Origin: Corallococcus caeni
GTDB lineage: Bacteria; Myxococcota; Myxococcia; Myxococcales; Myxococcaceae
Assembly (NCBI RefSeq): GCF_036245865.1
Contig: NZ_BTTW01000001.1
Coordinates: 930,001-994,000, forward strand
DNA length: 64,000 bases
Reading direction: 5' to 3'
Part shown: positions 8,626-18,445 of the stretch, piece after piece
Layout of the letters: each line of letters starts with the position of its first letter
Position numbering within the stretch: the stretch's first letter is position 1
Program-made: the position numbers and the translations under genes
Notes under the pieces: generated by a model
Database searches by the model: none
What the model saw: only the letters and a program-made list of their open reading frames with translations
Told to the model about the DNA's origin: nothing

Positions 8626-11600
8626 TCACCGGGTGAGCGCGTCCCGGGAGGGGTCCGCGGGCTTCGGCGTGGCCATGGCGGCCTTGAGGTCCCTGCGCGC
8701 GGAAGGGGGCAGCCTGGCGATCCACCGGTCCATGGCCTGGCGGAGCTCCGGCACGGAGGACTCCTCGTCGGGCAGCGCGGCGGCCTCCAGGCGGGCCTCG
8801 GCGACGAGCCGCACGGCGCGGGCCGGGTCCTGCTTCGCGTCCCACAGCGCGCGGCCCAGCATGTAGCGCGCGGCGGGGCGCTCCGCCGGACGGGGCCGGG
8901 CGCGCTCCCAGCCCGCGACGGCCTTCTCCAGCGGGGCCAGCGCCTCGCGCGGACGGCCCAGCACCATGTACGTGCGCCCCAGGTCCACCAGGGCTCCCGT
9001 CCAGCCGCCGTTCACGTCGTCCGGCAGGGACGTCTGGAGCGCGGCGGCGCGCTGGAAGTACGGCAGCGCCTGGTCCGGCTGGTTGCGGTAGCTGAGCGTC
9101 TGCCCCATGCCCCGGAGCACCAGCGCCAGCGTGGGGTGGTCCGGGCCCAGGCTCTTCTCCACCTGCTCGAGCGCCGTGGCGAAGCGCTGGGTGGCCTCCT
9201 CCAGCCGGCCCAGGTGCACCAGCAGCGTGCCGATGTTGTTGACGATGATGGCCACGGTGGAGCTGTCGCGCCCCTCCGTCGTCTCCGCGATGCGCAGCGC
9301 GCGCTCGTAGAGGGGCAGCGCCTCCTCGCGCTTGCCCTGGTACTGAAGCGCCAGCGCCAGGCTGTTGAGCGCGTCCGCCACCTGCGGGTGGTCCGGTCCC
9401 AGCGAGCGCTCCAGCAGCGCCAGCGCGCCCCGGGCCAGCCGCTCCGACTGCACGAAGTCGCCCTGCTGCCAGCGCACGCTGGCCTGCTCCAGCCGGATGC
9501 GCGCCACGTCCGGGTGCTCGGGCCCCAGCGCGCCGCGCACGGTGCCCAGGGCGCGCTCGTACAGGCCCAGGGCCTCCTCCGCGCGTCCCTGCGAGCGGCG
9601 CACGGTGCCCAGCTCCACGCGCACGTCCGCGACCTCCAGGGCCTCCGGGCCGAAGCGCTTCTCCAGGAAGGACAGCGCGCGGGTGAGCTGCTCGTGGGCC
9701 TCCGGGTAGCGGCCCTGGCGCGACAGCAGCCGGCCCAGGTTCATCGCGAGCGCGCCGGCCAGCTCCCTGCTGCCGCCCAGCCGCTCCACCGCGGCGCTGG
9801 CGCGCTCCGCGGCCTGCTGCCCTTGCGCGTAGTGGTCCAGCCGTTCGCCCGTCACGCGCACCGCCAGCGTCCACGCCCGGGCGGCGGCGTCGTCGTTGCG
9901 GCCGGCCTCCGCGCTCCACGCGGCCTGGAGCACCGTGGCCTCCGCGCCCCGGTAGTCCCCTGCCCCGTCCTTCAGCTCCGCGAGCAGCAGCAGCGCGTCC
10001 GCGGCGCCGGACCAGTCCCCCGCGGCGCGCGCGGCCTGGGCCACGGGCTCCACGCGCGCCACGCCCTGCGAATAGCGGCCGGCGGCGCGCAGGGCCCTGG
10101 CGTCCACGAGCGCCTGGAGCAGCGAGACGGTGCGGTCCCTCGCGGCGGCGTCATCCGGCGAGGAGTGGCCCCGCGACGTCAGCGCCTCCACGTCCGAGCA
10201 GCCCGCCAGCGGCGCCAGCCCCTCCACCGCGCGGGGCGCGCGCTCCACGAGGTCCGGATCCGCCTGGGTGAACAGCTGCGTGAGCGCGGCCACGTCCGCG
10301 AGCCGCGCGTCCAGGCAGCGCATGCGCAGCGCCATCACCGCCTCGCTCTGCTCGTGCCGCACGCGGGTGGCCTCGCACGCCGCCGTGCGCGTCGTCACCC
10401 ACGCGGCGGTGTACGCGTCCAGGCCCCGGCGCACGTGGCGGAAAGCGTCGTGCGCGAAGCGGCGCTGGGTGCCCACGAAGGCCGCCTCCACCGCCTGCTG
10501 CCGGGGCGCGTCCCACACGCCGTCCATGGCGCGCGCGGCGCCCTCGCAGCCCGTGGGGTCCCGGCCGTGGAGGACGTGCGTGAGGCCCACCGCGGACAGG
10601 AGCAGCAGCGACGCGCCGGCCACGCGCAGCCGCCGCGTCCTGCGCGCCGCGGGGTCGGACTCCAGCGCGGCGATGAGCGCCTCCATGGACGCGTGGCGGT
10701 CCTCGGGCTTCACCGACAGGCCCTTCAACACCACCTTGCGCAGCCACTGCGGCACGCCGGAGTGCCGGGGCACGCTCTTCACGCGGCCCGCGTGCACCGC
10801 CTGGGACAGCTCCTCCACCGTCGAGCCCGCGAAGGGACGCTCGCCGTAGAGGCCCTCGTAGAGCGCGACGCAGAAGCCGAACTGGTCGCTGCGCGCGTCG
10901 GTGCGCTCCTCGGGCGGGAACTGCTCCGGGGCCATGTACGCGGGCGTGCCGCCCTCCATGGCGCGCGGACGCGGGAGTCCTCCGGGCGTCACCGGCGGGG
11001 CCAGGGGGCTGGCCATGAAGCGCGACAGGCCGAAGTCGGTGACGCGCACGCGGCCGTCCTGGCCGACGAGGATGTTCTCCGGCTTCACGTCGCCGTGCAC
11101 GACGCCCACCGCGTGCGCCGCGGCGAGCCCCCGGGCCACGGCGATGAAGACCTCCACCACCTGGCGCCACGGGTGCGGACCGTCGTGCTCCCACTTGCGC
11201 AGCGTGTGCGCGTCCACCAGCTCCATGGCCAGGAAGACCTGCCGGCCGAAGGTGCCCACGTCGAAGACGGAGACGACGTGCGGGTGGGAGACGCGGGCCA
11301 TGGCCTGCGCCTCGCGCAGCACCTGCGTGCGGCCGGCCTCCGCGCCCAGCCCCAGCGCCTCCACCTGGAGGAGCTTGAGCGCGACGCGGCGGTCCAGCTC
11401 CGGATCATAGGCGGCGTACACGACGCTCATCCCGCCCACGCCCAGCATCTCCAGGATGAGGTAGCGGCCCACCGCCGTGCCGCGCGCGAGCGGCGGCGTG
11501 GGCAGGCGCAGGCGCGGCTTCTTCCCGCGCCACGGGTCCACGGCCAGCGTCGCCAGCTGGCTGTCGAGGACCTCCTCCTCCGGAGCAGGCTCGGGGGAGG

Positions 11601-11754
11601 TGGCCGGCGGTTGCACCTTCAGCGCCTCGGACACCATGCGCCGGCAAGAGGGACACGTGTCCAGGTGCTCGTCGACGAGCGCGGCCCTGTCGGGCGGCAG
11701 CGTCCCGAGCAGGAGATCCATGAACGTGGGTTCGTCCAGACAGGCGAGGGGCAT
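8626..11754 (-). CDS. Membrane Ser/Thr protein kinase with N-terminal zinc finger and TPR sensor
   Basis: 1042 aa from the ATG at 11754. The frame runs up to a GTG at 11979, but that would overlap the divergent gene. An anti-sigma-like HC2 zinc finger (His30, Cys34, Cys37) comes first. The kinase domain (about 97-370) has VALK, HGDVKPEN (220-227, so the HRD Arg is Gly) and DFG (240-242). One membrane helix (about 377-396) follows. About 600 residues then hold many TPR repeats of the kinesin-light-chain type, for example ALGLYERALGTVRGALG and ALPLYERALRIAETTEG. The TPR part would lie outside the cytoplasm. This is a known myxobacterial kinase architecture. The substrate is unknown. Confidence 0.92.
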   Translation of the reverse strand: MPLACLDEPTFMDLLLGTLPPDRAALVDEHLDTCPSCRRMVSEALKVQPPATSPEPAPEEEVLDSQLATLAVDPWRGKKPRLRLPTPPLARGTAVGRYLILEMLGVGGMSVVYAAYDPELDRRVALKLLQVEALGLGAEAGRTQVLREAQAMARVSHPHVVSVFDVGTFGRQVFLAMELVDAHTLRKWEHDGPHPWRQVVEVFIAVARGLAAAHAVGVVHGDVKPENILVGQDGRVRVTDFGLSRFMASPLAPPVTPGGLPRPRAMEGGTPAYMAPEQFPPEERTDARSDQFGFCVALYEGLYGERPFAGSTVEELSQAVHAGRVKSVPRHSGVPQWLRKVVLKGLSVKPEDRHASMEALIAALESDPAARRTRRLRVAGASLLLLSAVGLTHVLHGRDPTGCEGAARAMDGVWDAPRQQAVEAAFVGTQRRFAHDAFRHVRRGLDAYTAAWVTTRTAACEATRVRHEQSEAVMALRMRCLDARLADVAALTQLFTQADPDLVERAPRAVEGLAPLAGCSDVEALTSRGHSSPDDAAARDRTVSLLQALVDARALRAAGRYSQGVARVEPVAQAARAAGDWSGAADALLLLAELKDGAGDYRGAEATVLQAAWSAEAGRNDDAAARAWTLAVRVTGERLDHYAQGQQAAERASAAVERLGGSRELAGALAMNLGRLLSRQGRYPEAHEQLTRALSFLEKRFGPEALEVADVRVELGTVRRSQGRAEEALGLYERALGTVRGALGPEHPDVARIRLEQASVRWQQGDFVQSERLARGALALLERSLGPDHPQVADALNSLALALQYQGKREEALPLYERALRIAETTEGRDSSTVAIIVNNIGTLLVHLGRLEEATQRFATALEQVEKSLGPDHPTLALVLRGMGQTLSYRNQPDQALPYFQRAAALQTSLPDDVNGGWTGALVDLGRTYMVLGRPREALAPLEKAVAGWERARPRPAERPAARYMLGRALWDAKQDPARAVRLVAEARLEAAALPDEESSVPELRQAMDRWIARLPPSARRDLKAAMATPKPADPSRDALTR

Positions 11755-11925
11755 GGGAGGCACGCGGAAGGGCGGCAGCACAGCAGGACTCACGGCCTGC
11801 GTCGAGTCACCCTGGGGACGTTCCAGCCGTTGAAGGGTTGCCTGCCCGGCGGGGGGTACGTCGGTTCGCGAACTTGGGCCCTGATGTGGGTTGAGCCAGA
11901 GGGGGCTTTCTGGAAGCGTCCGAGC

Positions 11926-13344
11926 ATGCGGCGCCTGCGACGACTCGGATGGGCCGGGCTGATCTCCTTGGTGCTGCACGTCCTGCTGTTCGGGCTGTTG
12001 TGGACCGTGGAGCCCGCGCCGTCATCCACCGGACGCACGGCCCGGATGCGCGCGAAGACGGTCGAGGTGGAGATCGTCACCTCGCCACCTGTCACGTCCG
12101 GGACACCGCCGCCCGCATCGCCGCCGAAGAGCGACAGCACTCCGCCGCCGCCCTCGAAGCCGCGCCCGCCGGCGAAGGACGCACCGGCCCCAACGCCTCC
12201 GGCCGTGGCGACGCGGGAGCCCCCGGCGAAAACACCGCCCTCGTCGGAGCCGCGCGCGCCGGCGAAGGACGCACCGGCCGGGACACCGCCAGCGACCGCG
12301 ACGCGCGAGCCCTCGGAGGACACGCCGCCTCCCACCGAGGCCCCGCGCCCTCCCGAGGAAGACCTCCCGCGCACCGGCATCTCAACCCATGGGCCTGTTC
12401 CGGATGGGGACCGGCCCACGGCGGATGCACCTCTCGCCCAGCCTCCGAGCACCCTCCCGCCGAACCTGCTTCCCTCACCCGGCTCGAACTCCGGGGTGAT
12501 CATCACGACGCCGGAGAACTCGCGCGGCGGAGGCCGCACGCTGCGCCCCGGCGACCCGAGCCTGTCCGCCGAATCACTCGCCGCTGAAGAACACGCACGC
12601 GTGTCGGAGCGCGTGCAGGGCATCGTCGACGAACGCCGCGCGCGCGACCGCGTGGACACCGGCCGCATCCATCCCTACTTCAGCCAGCTGCGCGCGCAGT
12701 TGGAGAAGCAGATGGACGCCCCGCCCCTCTTCGACATGCCCAGCTTCCCCAAGCAGTTGCTGTACTCCTACGCGGACAAGGCCCGGCAGTTCGGTGCCAC
12801 CGGATCCCCCGGGGACGTTCCGGGGCCCCGCAAGGCCCCCAAGCCGGGCGAGCTCATCGCACGGCGAGCCAGCAACGAGCCCGGCTACAACCGGCTGCGC
12901 GGCCTCACCCAGGCGGGCGAGGAGCTCCAGGACTTCGCCCACGGCGTCAGTACCCTGAAGCTCGTCGTCACGCTGGAGCTGCTCCAGGGCGCGGACGGCA
13001 CGCTGCGCGAGGTGAAGCTCATCAGTCGCAGCGGCAACCGCGCCTACGACGACTACGTGCTCCAGGCCATCCCGCCCGCGCTGGGGAAGTTCCCCGCCCC
13101 TCCCTCGGACGCCATGGGCGTGCACACCGATGGCATCCGCAGCGTGTGGGCCGTGGAGGGCCGCGTCGTCTACGTGCGCAAGCTCAACGACATGAAGAAG
13201 GGCAGCGACAACGTCTACCTCGCCGCCCTGGCCGCCGCCGGCCTGCTCGCGGGCAACTTCGATGAGACGACCGGCGAGGTCTACGTCATCGACGTGCGCA
13301 ACCCGCACTTCGAATGCCGCTCGCGCCTGCTGCGCGTCTACTGA
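11926..13344 (+). CDS. TonB-like energy transducer protein
   Basis: 472 aa from the ATG at 11926 (an in-frame ATG at 11884 would add 14 residues). A short basic N-terminus and one membrane helix (about 8-26) are followed by a Pro/Ala/Lys-rich linker of about 150 residues with repeated PRAPAKDAPA-type units, as in TonB and TolA proteins that span the periplasm. The C-terminal part has a TonB-C-like segment: LKLVVTLELLQGADGTLREVKLIS, then YDDYVLQAI.PALGKFPAPP. It probably transmits force or anchors between the membranes. It is divergent from the TPR kinase across a 171-bp shared promoter region. Confidence 0.8.
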   Translation: MRRLRRLGWAGLISLVLHVLLFGLLWTVEPAPSSTGRTARMRAKTVEVEIVTSPPVTSGTPPPASPPKSDSTPPPPSKPRPPAKDAPAPTPPAVATREPPAKTPPSSEPRAPAKDAPAGTPPATATREPSEDTPPPTEAPRPPEEDLPRTGISTHGPVPDGDRPTADAPLAQPPSTLPPNLLPSPGSNSGVIITTPENSRGGGRTLRPGDPSLSAESLAAEEHARVSERVQGIVDERRARDRVDTGRIHPYFSQLRAQLEKQMDAPPLFDMPSFPKQLLYSYADKARQFGATGSPGDVPGPRKAPKPGELIARRASNEPGYNRLRGLTQAGEELQDFAHGVSTLKLVVTLELLQGADGTLREVKLISRSGNRAYDDYVLQAIPPALGKFPAPPSDAMGVHTDGIRSVWAVEGRVVYVRKLNDMKKGSDNVYLAALAAAGLLAGNFDETTGEVYVIDVRNPHFECRSRLLRVY

Positions 13345-13345
13345 C

Positions 13346-14845
13346 TCAGGGCGTGAACGCCGGGGGCCACCGCACGCCGCCGCCCAGGGGCAGGAGCGCC
13401 TCCGCCACGTCGAGCAGCGCCCCGTCCGCCCACCGCCGCCCCACGAGCTGCACGCCCACCGGCAACCCCTTCGACGTGCGCCCCATCGGGAACACGACGA
13501 CAGGACTCCCCGTCGCGTTGAACAGGCAGGTGAACCCGCCGAAGGCCTCCAGGTACTCGCGAGGCCCCCCGTCCACCTCCACCGGCGCGCCGAACGGCGT
13601 GTGCACCGGCGCGGCCGTCATCGCCACCGGCACGAGCCACGCGTCCCAGCCGGACAGGAAGTCCTCCAGCCGCGCGATGTGCCCGTCCCGCCGGGTCAGC
13701 GCCGCGCCGTAACCCGTCATGTCCATGCGGGTGCCCTGGACGATGGCCTTCGCCAGGAGGTCTCGCTCCAGGGGGAGGAACTGCTGCTGGTAGCCGTCGC
13801 GCACGGGCGGGGGCAGGGGCGCGCCCACCTCGCCGCCCTCCATCAGCCCCCACACCTCCACCAGGTCCGCGAAGTCCTGCCCCGCGGGCACCGCCTGCTC
13901 CACCACGGCGCCCTCCGCGCGCGCGGCGGCGGTGAAGCGCTGGAGCACCTCCCGCGTCTCGCGGTCCGCCTGGAAGGGCCCCAGCGTGTCCGCCCACGCC
14001 AGCCGCAGGCCCTTCAGGGCCCGGGGCTTCGCGGCCCCCACCGGCGCGACGGGCGGCACCTCCGGGGCGAGCGGATCCGCGCCCTCGATGAGCGACAGGA
14101 TGAGCCGCACGTCCGCCACCGAGCGCGCCAGCGGCCCCGCGCACGCCATGTGGCGCACGTGGCGCGGCCCGTCCGGCGCGTCCGGGATGTGGCCGAAGGT
14201 GGAGACGCGGTGCTCCGTGGGCTTGATGCCCACGACGCCGCAGTAGTGCGCCGGCTGCCGGATGGAGCCGCCGATGTCGCTGCCCACCTCGAACGGGGTG
14301 AGCCCCGCCGCGACCGCCGCCGCCGCGCCGCCGCTGGAGCCGCCCGACGTGCGCCCCAGGTCATGCGGGTTGTTCGTCCGGCCCCAGAGCGGCCCGTGCG
14401 TCTGGAAGTCCCCGGCGAACGGCGGCAGGTTCGTCTTGCCGAAGAGGATGGCCCCCGCGGCCTTGAGCCGGGCCACCGCGGTCGCGTCCCGAGCGGGCAC
14501 GTACTCCGCGAAGGCCGGATGGGCGGACGTCGTGCGCAGCCCCTGGGTGCTGAACGCGTCCTTCACCGTGAAGGGCACGCCGTGCAGGGGGCCCCACAGC
14601 TCGCCCCGGGAGAGCGCCGCGTCCGCCTCTTCGGCCCGCTTCCGGGCCTGGGCCTCGTCCCACGTCACCACCGCGTTGAGCGCGGGGTTGAGCTGCCGGG
14701 CACGGGCGAGGAAGGCGTCCAGCACCTCCACCGCGCTGACGTGCCGCTCACGAAGGGCCGCGGCCAGCTCCGTGGTCGTGAGGGACACGGGCGAGCGTGC
14801 GCCCCCAGGGACTCCGGACTCCTGCGGCGAGACAGTCGATTTCAT
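13346..14845 (-). CDS. Amidase (amidase-signature family)
   Basis: 499 aa, full length for the family. The Ser-cisSer-Lys triad is visible: Lys95 in FTVKDAF, the GGSSGG loop with Ser170/Ser171, and nucleophile Ser194 in GSDIGGSIR. The KTNLPPFA stretch (137-144) is also typical. It hydrolyses a carboxamide. It lacks the GatB partner gene nearby, so a stand-alone amidase is more likely than GatA. It is convergent with the TonB-like gene with a single base between stop codons. Confidence 0.93.
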   Translation of the reverse strand: MKSTVSPQESGVPGGARSPVSLTTTELAAALRERHVSAVEVLDAFLARARQLNPALNAVVTWDEAQARKRAEEADAALSRGELWGPLHGVPFTVKDAFSTQGLRTTSAHPAFAEYVPARDATAVARLKAAGAILFGKTNLPPFAGDFQTHGPLWGRTNNPHDLGRTSGGSSGGAAAAVAAGLTPFEVGSDIGGSIRQPAHYCGVVGIKPTEHRVSTFGHIPDAPDGPRHVRHMACAGPLARSVADVRLILSLIEGADPLAPEVPPVAPVGAAKPRALKGLRLAWADTLGPFQADRETREVLQRFTAAARAEGAVVEQAVPAGQDFADLVEVWGLMEGGEVGAPLPPPVRDGYQQQFLPLERDLLAKAIVQGTRMDMTGYGAALTRRDGHIARLEDFLSGWDAWLVPVAMTAAPVHTPFGAPVEVDGGPREYLEAFGGFTCLFNATGSPVVVFPMGRTSKGLPVGVQLVGRRWADGALLDVAEALLPLGGGVRWPPAFTP

Positions 14846-14913
14846 GTGCGTGCTCTCCCCCGCTGGCCGGCCCCAGCGGCACCAACCCGCGACGTCCGCG
14901 TTCTACCAGCTCC

Positions 14914-15651
14914 TCAGCGCGCCCGGGCCTGGGGAGCCGGCGTCACCACGTAGGCGGACGCGGCGGCATCCACCTTCACCCGAGGAGGACGCCGGGTCTG
15001 CTCGAAGAGGCGGTAGCCCGGCTCCAGGCCGCGCCAGAAGGCCTTGCGTGCATCGGGGACGCCGGAGAGGGCCTCCAGCGCCGCGAGCCCCGCCGCGTCC
15101 AGCCTGCGCGGGAAGACGTGCACCGGCACGTCGCGGCCCATGCGCGCGCGGGCCTCGGACACCATCACGTAGAGCGCCTCGATGGGGCCGTCCTCGATGG
15201 CCAGGCAGCCGATGCTCACGCAGTCGCCGTGGATGTAGATGTCTCCCCCGGGGTTGGCGGCGCCCAGCTTGCGGTCCAGCGCGTTCGGGTAGCTCACCCG
15301 CATGGACAGGTGGTACGCGCTCTTCGGGTTGAAGAGGTCCACCGTGTAGAAGCCCTCCGGGACCTGGAGGTCGCCAAAGGCCCGCTTGGGCCCGAGCTCG
15401 CCGGAGGCCGCGCAGATGGGGAAGGTCCGCACCTTCACCAGCGGCTGCCCCTTGCGCCCCGCCCAGACCTCCAGCTCGCGCTCGGCCTTGAAGGCCCGGA
15501 GGTAGAGCTCCTCCGGGGGCCAGGACAGCCCCGCGTCCTTGTAGAGCTGGACCAGGCCGGCCGTCTGTCGCTTCCGGGCCTCCGCGACCCGGTCCTCGGC
15601 GTGGGCGCACAGCGAAGCCAACAGGACACCCCACGCGAGCAGGACCTTCAT
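14914..15651 (-). CDS. L,D-transpeptidase (YkuD) family exported protein
   Basis: 245 aa with a cleavable signal peptide (residues 1-18, ending CAHA). The YkuD catalytic motif is present as HGDCVSIGCLAI, with His141, Ser146 and Cys149 as the active cysteine. The preceding PEGFYTVDLFNPKS region matches the YafK-like subgroup. Members act on peptidoglycan in the periplasm, forming or cutting L,D bonds. YafK/DpaA-type members release lipoprotein from the wall, so a hydrolytic rather than cross-linking role is possible. It is downstream of the amidase in the opposite genomic order but on the same strand, with 68 nt between. Confidence 0.88.
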   Translation of the reverse strand: MKVLLAWGVLLASLCAHAEDRVAEARKRQTAGLVQLYKDAGLSWPPEELYLRAFKAERELEVWAGRKGQPLVKVRTFPICAASGELGPKRAFGDLQVPEGFYTVDLFNPKSAYHLSMRVSYPNALDRKLGAANPGGDIYIHGDCVSIGCLAIEDGPIEALYVMVSEARARMGRDVPVHVFPRRLDAAGLAALEALSGVPDARKAFWRGLEPGYRLFEQTRRPPRVKVDAAASAYVVTPAPQARAR

Positions 15652-15946
15652 GGACGCAACGCTCCTGGTGGAAAACCGGTTGGACGCTGGTGAACGTCAA
15701 TCCGGTCCCCGGGCAGGGATGGACGGCGAACAGGATACAGGGACGGGGGCACCCCTGGCCCCCTGCTTCCCAAGCTGCTAGCAAGCGGTCCGTGGTCCCT
15801 CTGGACGACGTTCAGCGTGACGGCGATGGAAACCAGGGGCTGCCCGGTGTTCTCATCTCCAACGTGCATCATGGCGAGCAGGGGCCGCCGATGTGCGCAG
15901 CGACTGAAGCTCCTCGCCCCGTGCCGTTCCGGCCTTTTGCCTAAGA

Positions 15947-18445
15947 ATGAATGACTCCCTCGAGACCCTCCTCGCCGACGGCATCATCGACGCCGTCATC
16001 GGCCAGCTGAAGACGGGGAAGGAGGCGGAGGTGTGGCTGGTCCAGCACGCCGGCCAGGTCGTCGCAGCGAAGCTGTACAAGGAGCGCCACGAGCGCAACT
16101 TCCGCAACAACTCCGGCTACAAGGAAGGCCGCGAGGTGCGCAACTCGCGCACGCGCCGCGCCATGGAGAAGGGCAGCCGCTTCGGGCAGGCCGCCGCGGA
16201 AGAGGCGTGGAAGAACGCGGAAGCGGACTCGCTCTACAAGCTGCACGCGCAAGGGGTGCGCGTGCCCACGCCGGTGATGTTCTACGAGGGCATCCTCCTG
16301 ATGGAGCTGGTGCTGGACGCGGAAGGCCAGCCCGCGCCCCGGCTCGTGGAGGCCCCGCCCCAGACGCCCGAGGAGGCCGAGGCCCTCTACCTGGACCTGC
16401 GCTCCCAGGTGATTCGCACCTTGTGCGCGGACCTCATTCACGGGGACCTGTCGCCCTACAACATCCTGATGAGCGGGTCCGGGCCGACCATCATCGACTT
16501 TCCGCAGACGGTGGCGGCGGCGCGCAACAGCCAGGCGGAGTTCTACTTCCGCCGCGACCTGGACAACGTGCGGGAGTTCCTGGCGGGCTTTTCGGCCCGG
16601 CTGGCGAGCCGTGCGGGCGACACGGGTGAAATCTGGAACGCGTACGTGCGGCGCGACCTGACGCCGGACTTCATGCCGTCGGGCACGTTCCGCGAGGCGC
16701 CTCGCAAGCAGGGGAGCCCCGGCCGCCAGGGCTTCCGGCAGGAGCGCTATCCGCTGGAGGAGCAGCCCCGGCGCAACGAGTTCCGTCCGGCACCGGCGCC
16801 CGTGGCAGCGGTGGAGGAAGGGCTCAGCGAGGAGGAGGCGGAGCTGCGCGCGCTGGAGGCGCTGGTGCTGCGCCAGGGTGGCGGAGAGCGCGGGCGGCCG
16901 GTCGTCACGTCCAGCCCGCGGGATGGGCGCAGGCGGGGTGGGTTCGGCGGGAAGCCGCCGCCGCGCACTGGCAGCGCGCCCCGGCCCGGCAACGCGGGAC
17001 CGCAGCAGAACGCGGGGGCACGGCCGCCGCAGGGGGCGGGCACCAACAACCGCCCCAACGGCAACCCCGGTCGTCCACAGCAGGGAGCCCCGCGCAACGG
17101 AGCGCCGCAACAGGGGGCACCGCGCAACGGCGCTCCGGCGCAAGGGGCGAATCCTCCGGCGGCGCAGGCGGATGCGCGAGCGAACGGCCGGCCGCAGCAG
17201 GGCGGCCCGCGCAACGGCAACCCGCGCAATGAACCGCGCCGCGATGGGCGTCCGCCGCGTTCACCCAACGGCGAGCCGCGCATGAACGGCCAGCCGCACG
17301 GTGAGAACGGTCAGCCGCGCATGAATGGCCAGCAGCACGGCGAGAACAATCAGCCGCGCATGAATGGCCAGCCGCACGGTGAGAACGGTCAGCCGCGCAT
17401 GAATGGCCAGCCGCACGGTGAGAGCGGTCAGCCGCGTATGAACGGCCAGGCCCCTCGCGGTGAAAACGGCCAGACGCAGCAGCGGCAGAACGGCCAGCAG
17501 AGGCAGAACGGCCAGGCTCACGGCGAGAACGGGCAGGCCCCGCAGCGCCAGAACGGCCAGCCGCGCATGAACGGCCAGCCCCCAGGCGGTGAGACCGGTC
17601 TGAACGGTCAGGCCCCACAGCGCCAGAACGGCCGAATGAACGCTCAGGCGCACGGCGAGAACGGTCAGGCCCCGCAGCGGCAGAACGGTCAGTCACGCCA
17701 GAACGGTCAGCCGTATGGCGGCGAGTCGCGCATGAACGGTCAGCCTCACGGTGAGCCGGCGGCGAACGCTCAGGGCCCTCGGCAGAACGGTCAGTCTCGC
17801 CAGAACGGGCAGCCGTATGGTGGCGAGTCGCGCATGAACGGTCAGCCTCACGGTGAACCGGCGGCGAACGCTCAGGGCCCTCGGCAGAACGGGGAGCCCA
17901 GGCAGAACGGCCGACCGCCGCGTGGCGAGTGGCGCGCGAATGGCCGGCCGCAGCAGAGCGGCGGACCCCGCCAGGACGGCTCGGGGGCGCAGTCGCGCAC
18001 GAACGGCCAGCCCCGGCAGGACGGTGGCGACTGGACGGCCGAAGCCCCGGCGCGGCACGCGCAGGACGGGGCCGGGATGAACGGCACGGCGCAACTGTCC
18101 GGGGAGTCCCGCGCGAACGGTCAGCAGCGCAATGGCGGCCCCCGGATGAACGGCCGGCCTCCGCGCAACAACGGCTCCATCCAGGACGTCCCTCCCCAGC
18201 AGAGCGACGAGCCGCGCATGAACGGCCGACCGCCGCAGGGCGACGAGCCGCGCCAGAACGGCCGGGGCCCTGGAGCGAATCCCCGCGAGGCGCGAGGCAA
18301 CCTGCCCAACAACGGGCCCCGGATTCCCCGGCAGGGCCCGGAGCGCGGCGCAGGGCGTCCCTCCCGGGGTGGCGCACCCCAGGTGAGCTATGTGGGCCGT
18401 CCGCCCGCGCCCTCGTCCTCGAACCCCGAGACGGGCTCCTCCTGA
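15947..18445 (+). CDS. RIO1-family serine kinase with long repetitive Asn-Gly-rich tail
   Basis: 832 aa. Residues 1-240 form a bacterial RIO1-type kinase (PA4780-like): Lys42 in VVAAKLYKE, the RIO loop YKEGREVRNSRTRRAM, catalytic Asp167 in HGDLSPYNIL and metal Asp184 in IIDFPQ. Relatives end near residue 290. Here some 500 residues follow, dominated by Asn, Gly, Gln, Pro and Arg and built from imperfect repeats of QPRMNGQPHGENG and RQNGQPYGG. The tail is predicted disordered, and NG/RG-rich chains often bind RNA, though that is an inference. Frame, codon bias and stop are intact through the repeats, so it is not an artefact of frame shadowing. Confidence 0.88.
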   Translation: MNDSLETLLADGIIDAVIGQLKTGKEAEVWLVQHAGQVVAAKLYKERHERNFRNNSGYKEGREVRNSRTRRAMEKGSRFGQAAAEEAWKNAEADSLYKLHAQGVRVPTPVMFYEGILLMELVLDAEGQPAPRLVEAPPQTPEEAEALYLDLRSQVIRTLCADLIHGDLSPYNILMSGSGPTIIDFPQTVAAARNSQAEFYFRRDLDNVREFLAGFSARLASRAGDTGEIWNAYVRRDLTPDFMPSGTFREAPRKQGSPGRQGFRQERYPLEEQPRRNEFRPAPAPVAAVEEGLSEEEAELRALEALVLRQGGGERGRPVVTSSPRDGRRRGGFGGKPPPRTGSAPRPGNAGPQQNAGARPPQGAGTNNRPNGNPGRPQQGAPRNGAPQQGAPRNGAPAQGANPPAAQADARANGRPQQGGPRNGNPRNEPRRDGRPPRSPNGEPRMNGQPHGENGQPRMNGQQHGENNQPRMNGQPHGENGQPRMNGQPHGESGQPRMNGQAPRGENGQTQQRQNGQQRQNGQAHGENGQAPQRQNGQPRMNGQPPGGETGLNGQAPQRQNGRMNAQAHGENGQAPQRQNGQSRQNGQPYGGESRMNGQPHGEPAANAQGPRQNGQSRQNGQPYGGESRMNGQPHGEPAANAQGPRQNGEPRQNGRPPRGEWRANGRPQQSGGPRQDGSGAQSRTNGQPRQDGGDWTAEAPARHAQDGAGMNGTAQLSGESRANGQQRNGGPRMNGRPPRNNGSIQDVPPQQSDEPRMNGRPPQGDEPRQNGRGPGANPREARGNLPNNGPRIPRQGPERGAGRPSRGGAPQVSYVGRPPAPSSSNPETGSS
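17281..17890 (+). repeat. In-frame tandem repeats (39 bp and 102 bp) in the RIO kinase tail
   Basis: A 39-bp unit (13 codons, QPRMNGQPHGENG) recurs with starts at 17312, 17351, 17390 and 17429. A second unit of 102 bp (34 codons, beginning QNGQSRQNGQPYGG) starts at 17681 and again at 17783, nearly identical. All units are multiples of three, so copy-number change would keep the frame. This suggests growth by slippage or unequal recombination. Confidence 0.85.

Noticed and set aside
9136-11925. Upstream extension of the TonB-like frame across the kinase gene
   Set aside because: The whole extension is antisense to the kinase/TPR gene. The membrane helix and basic start at 11926 give the natural beginning.
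15745-15763. GGGGGC / GCCCCC hairpin as a terminator in the gap before the RIO gene
   Set aside because: A short stem of six pairs without a T tract is common by chance in such GC-rich DNA. The 295-bp gap otherwise shows nothing distinctive.
17281-17890. CRISPR-like regular repeats in the RIO tail
   Set aside because: Repeat units are contiguous, in frame and multiples of three inside an intact coding sequence.
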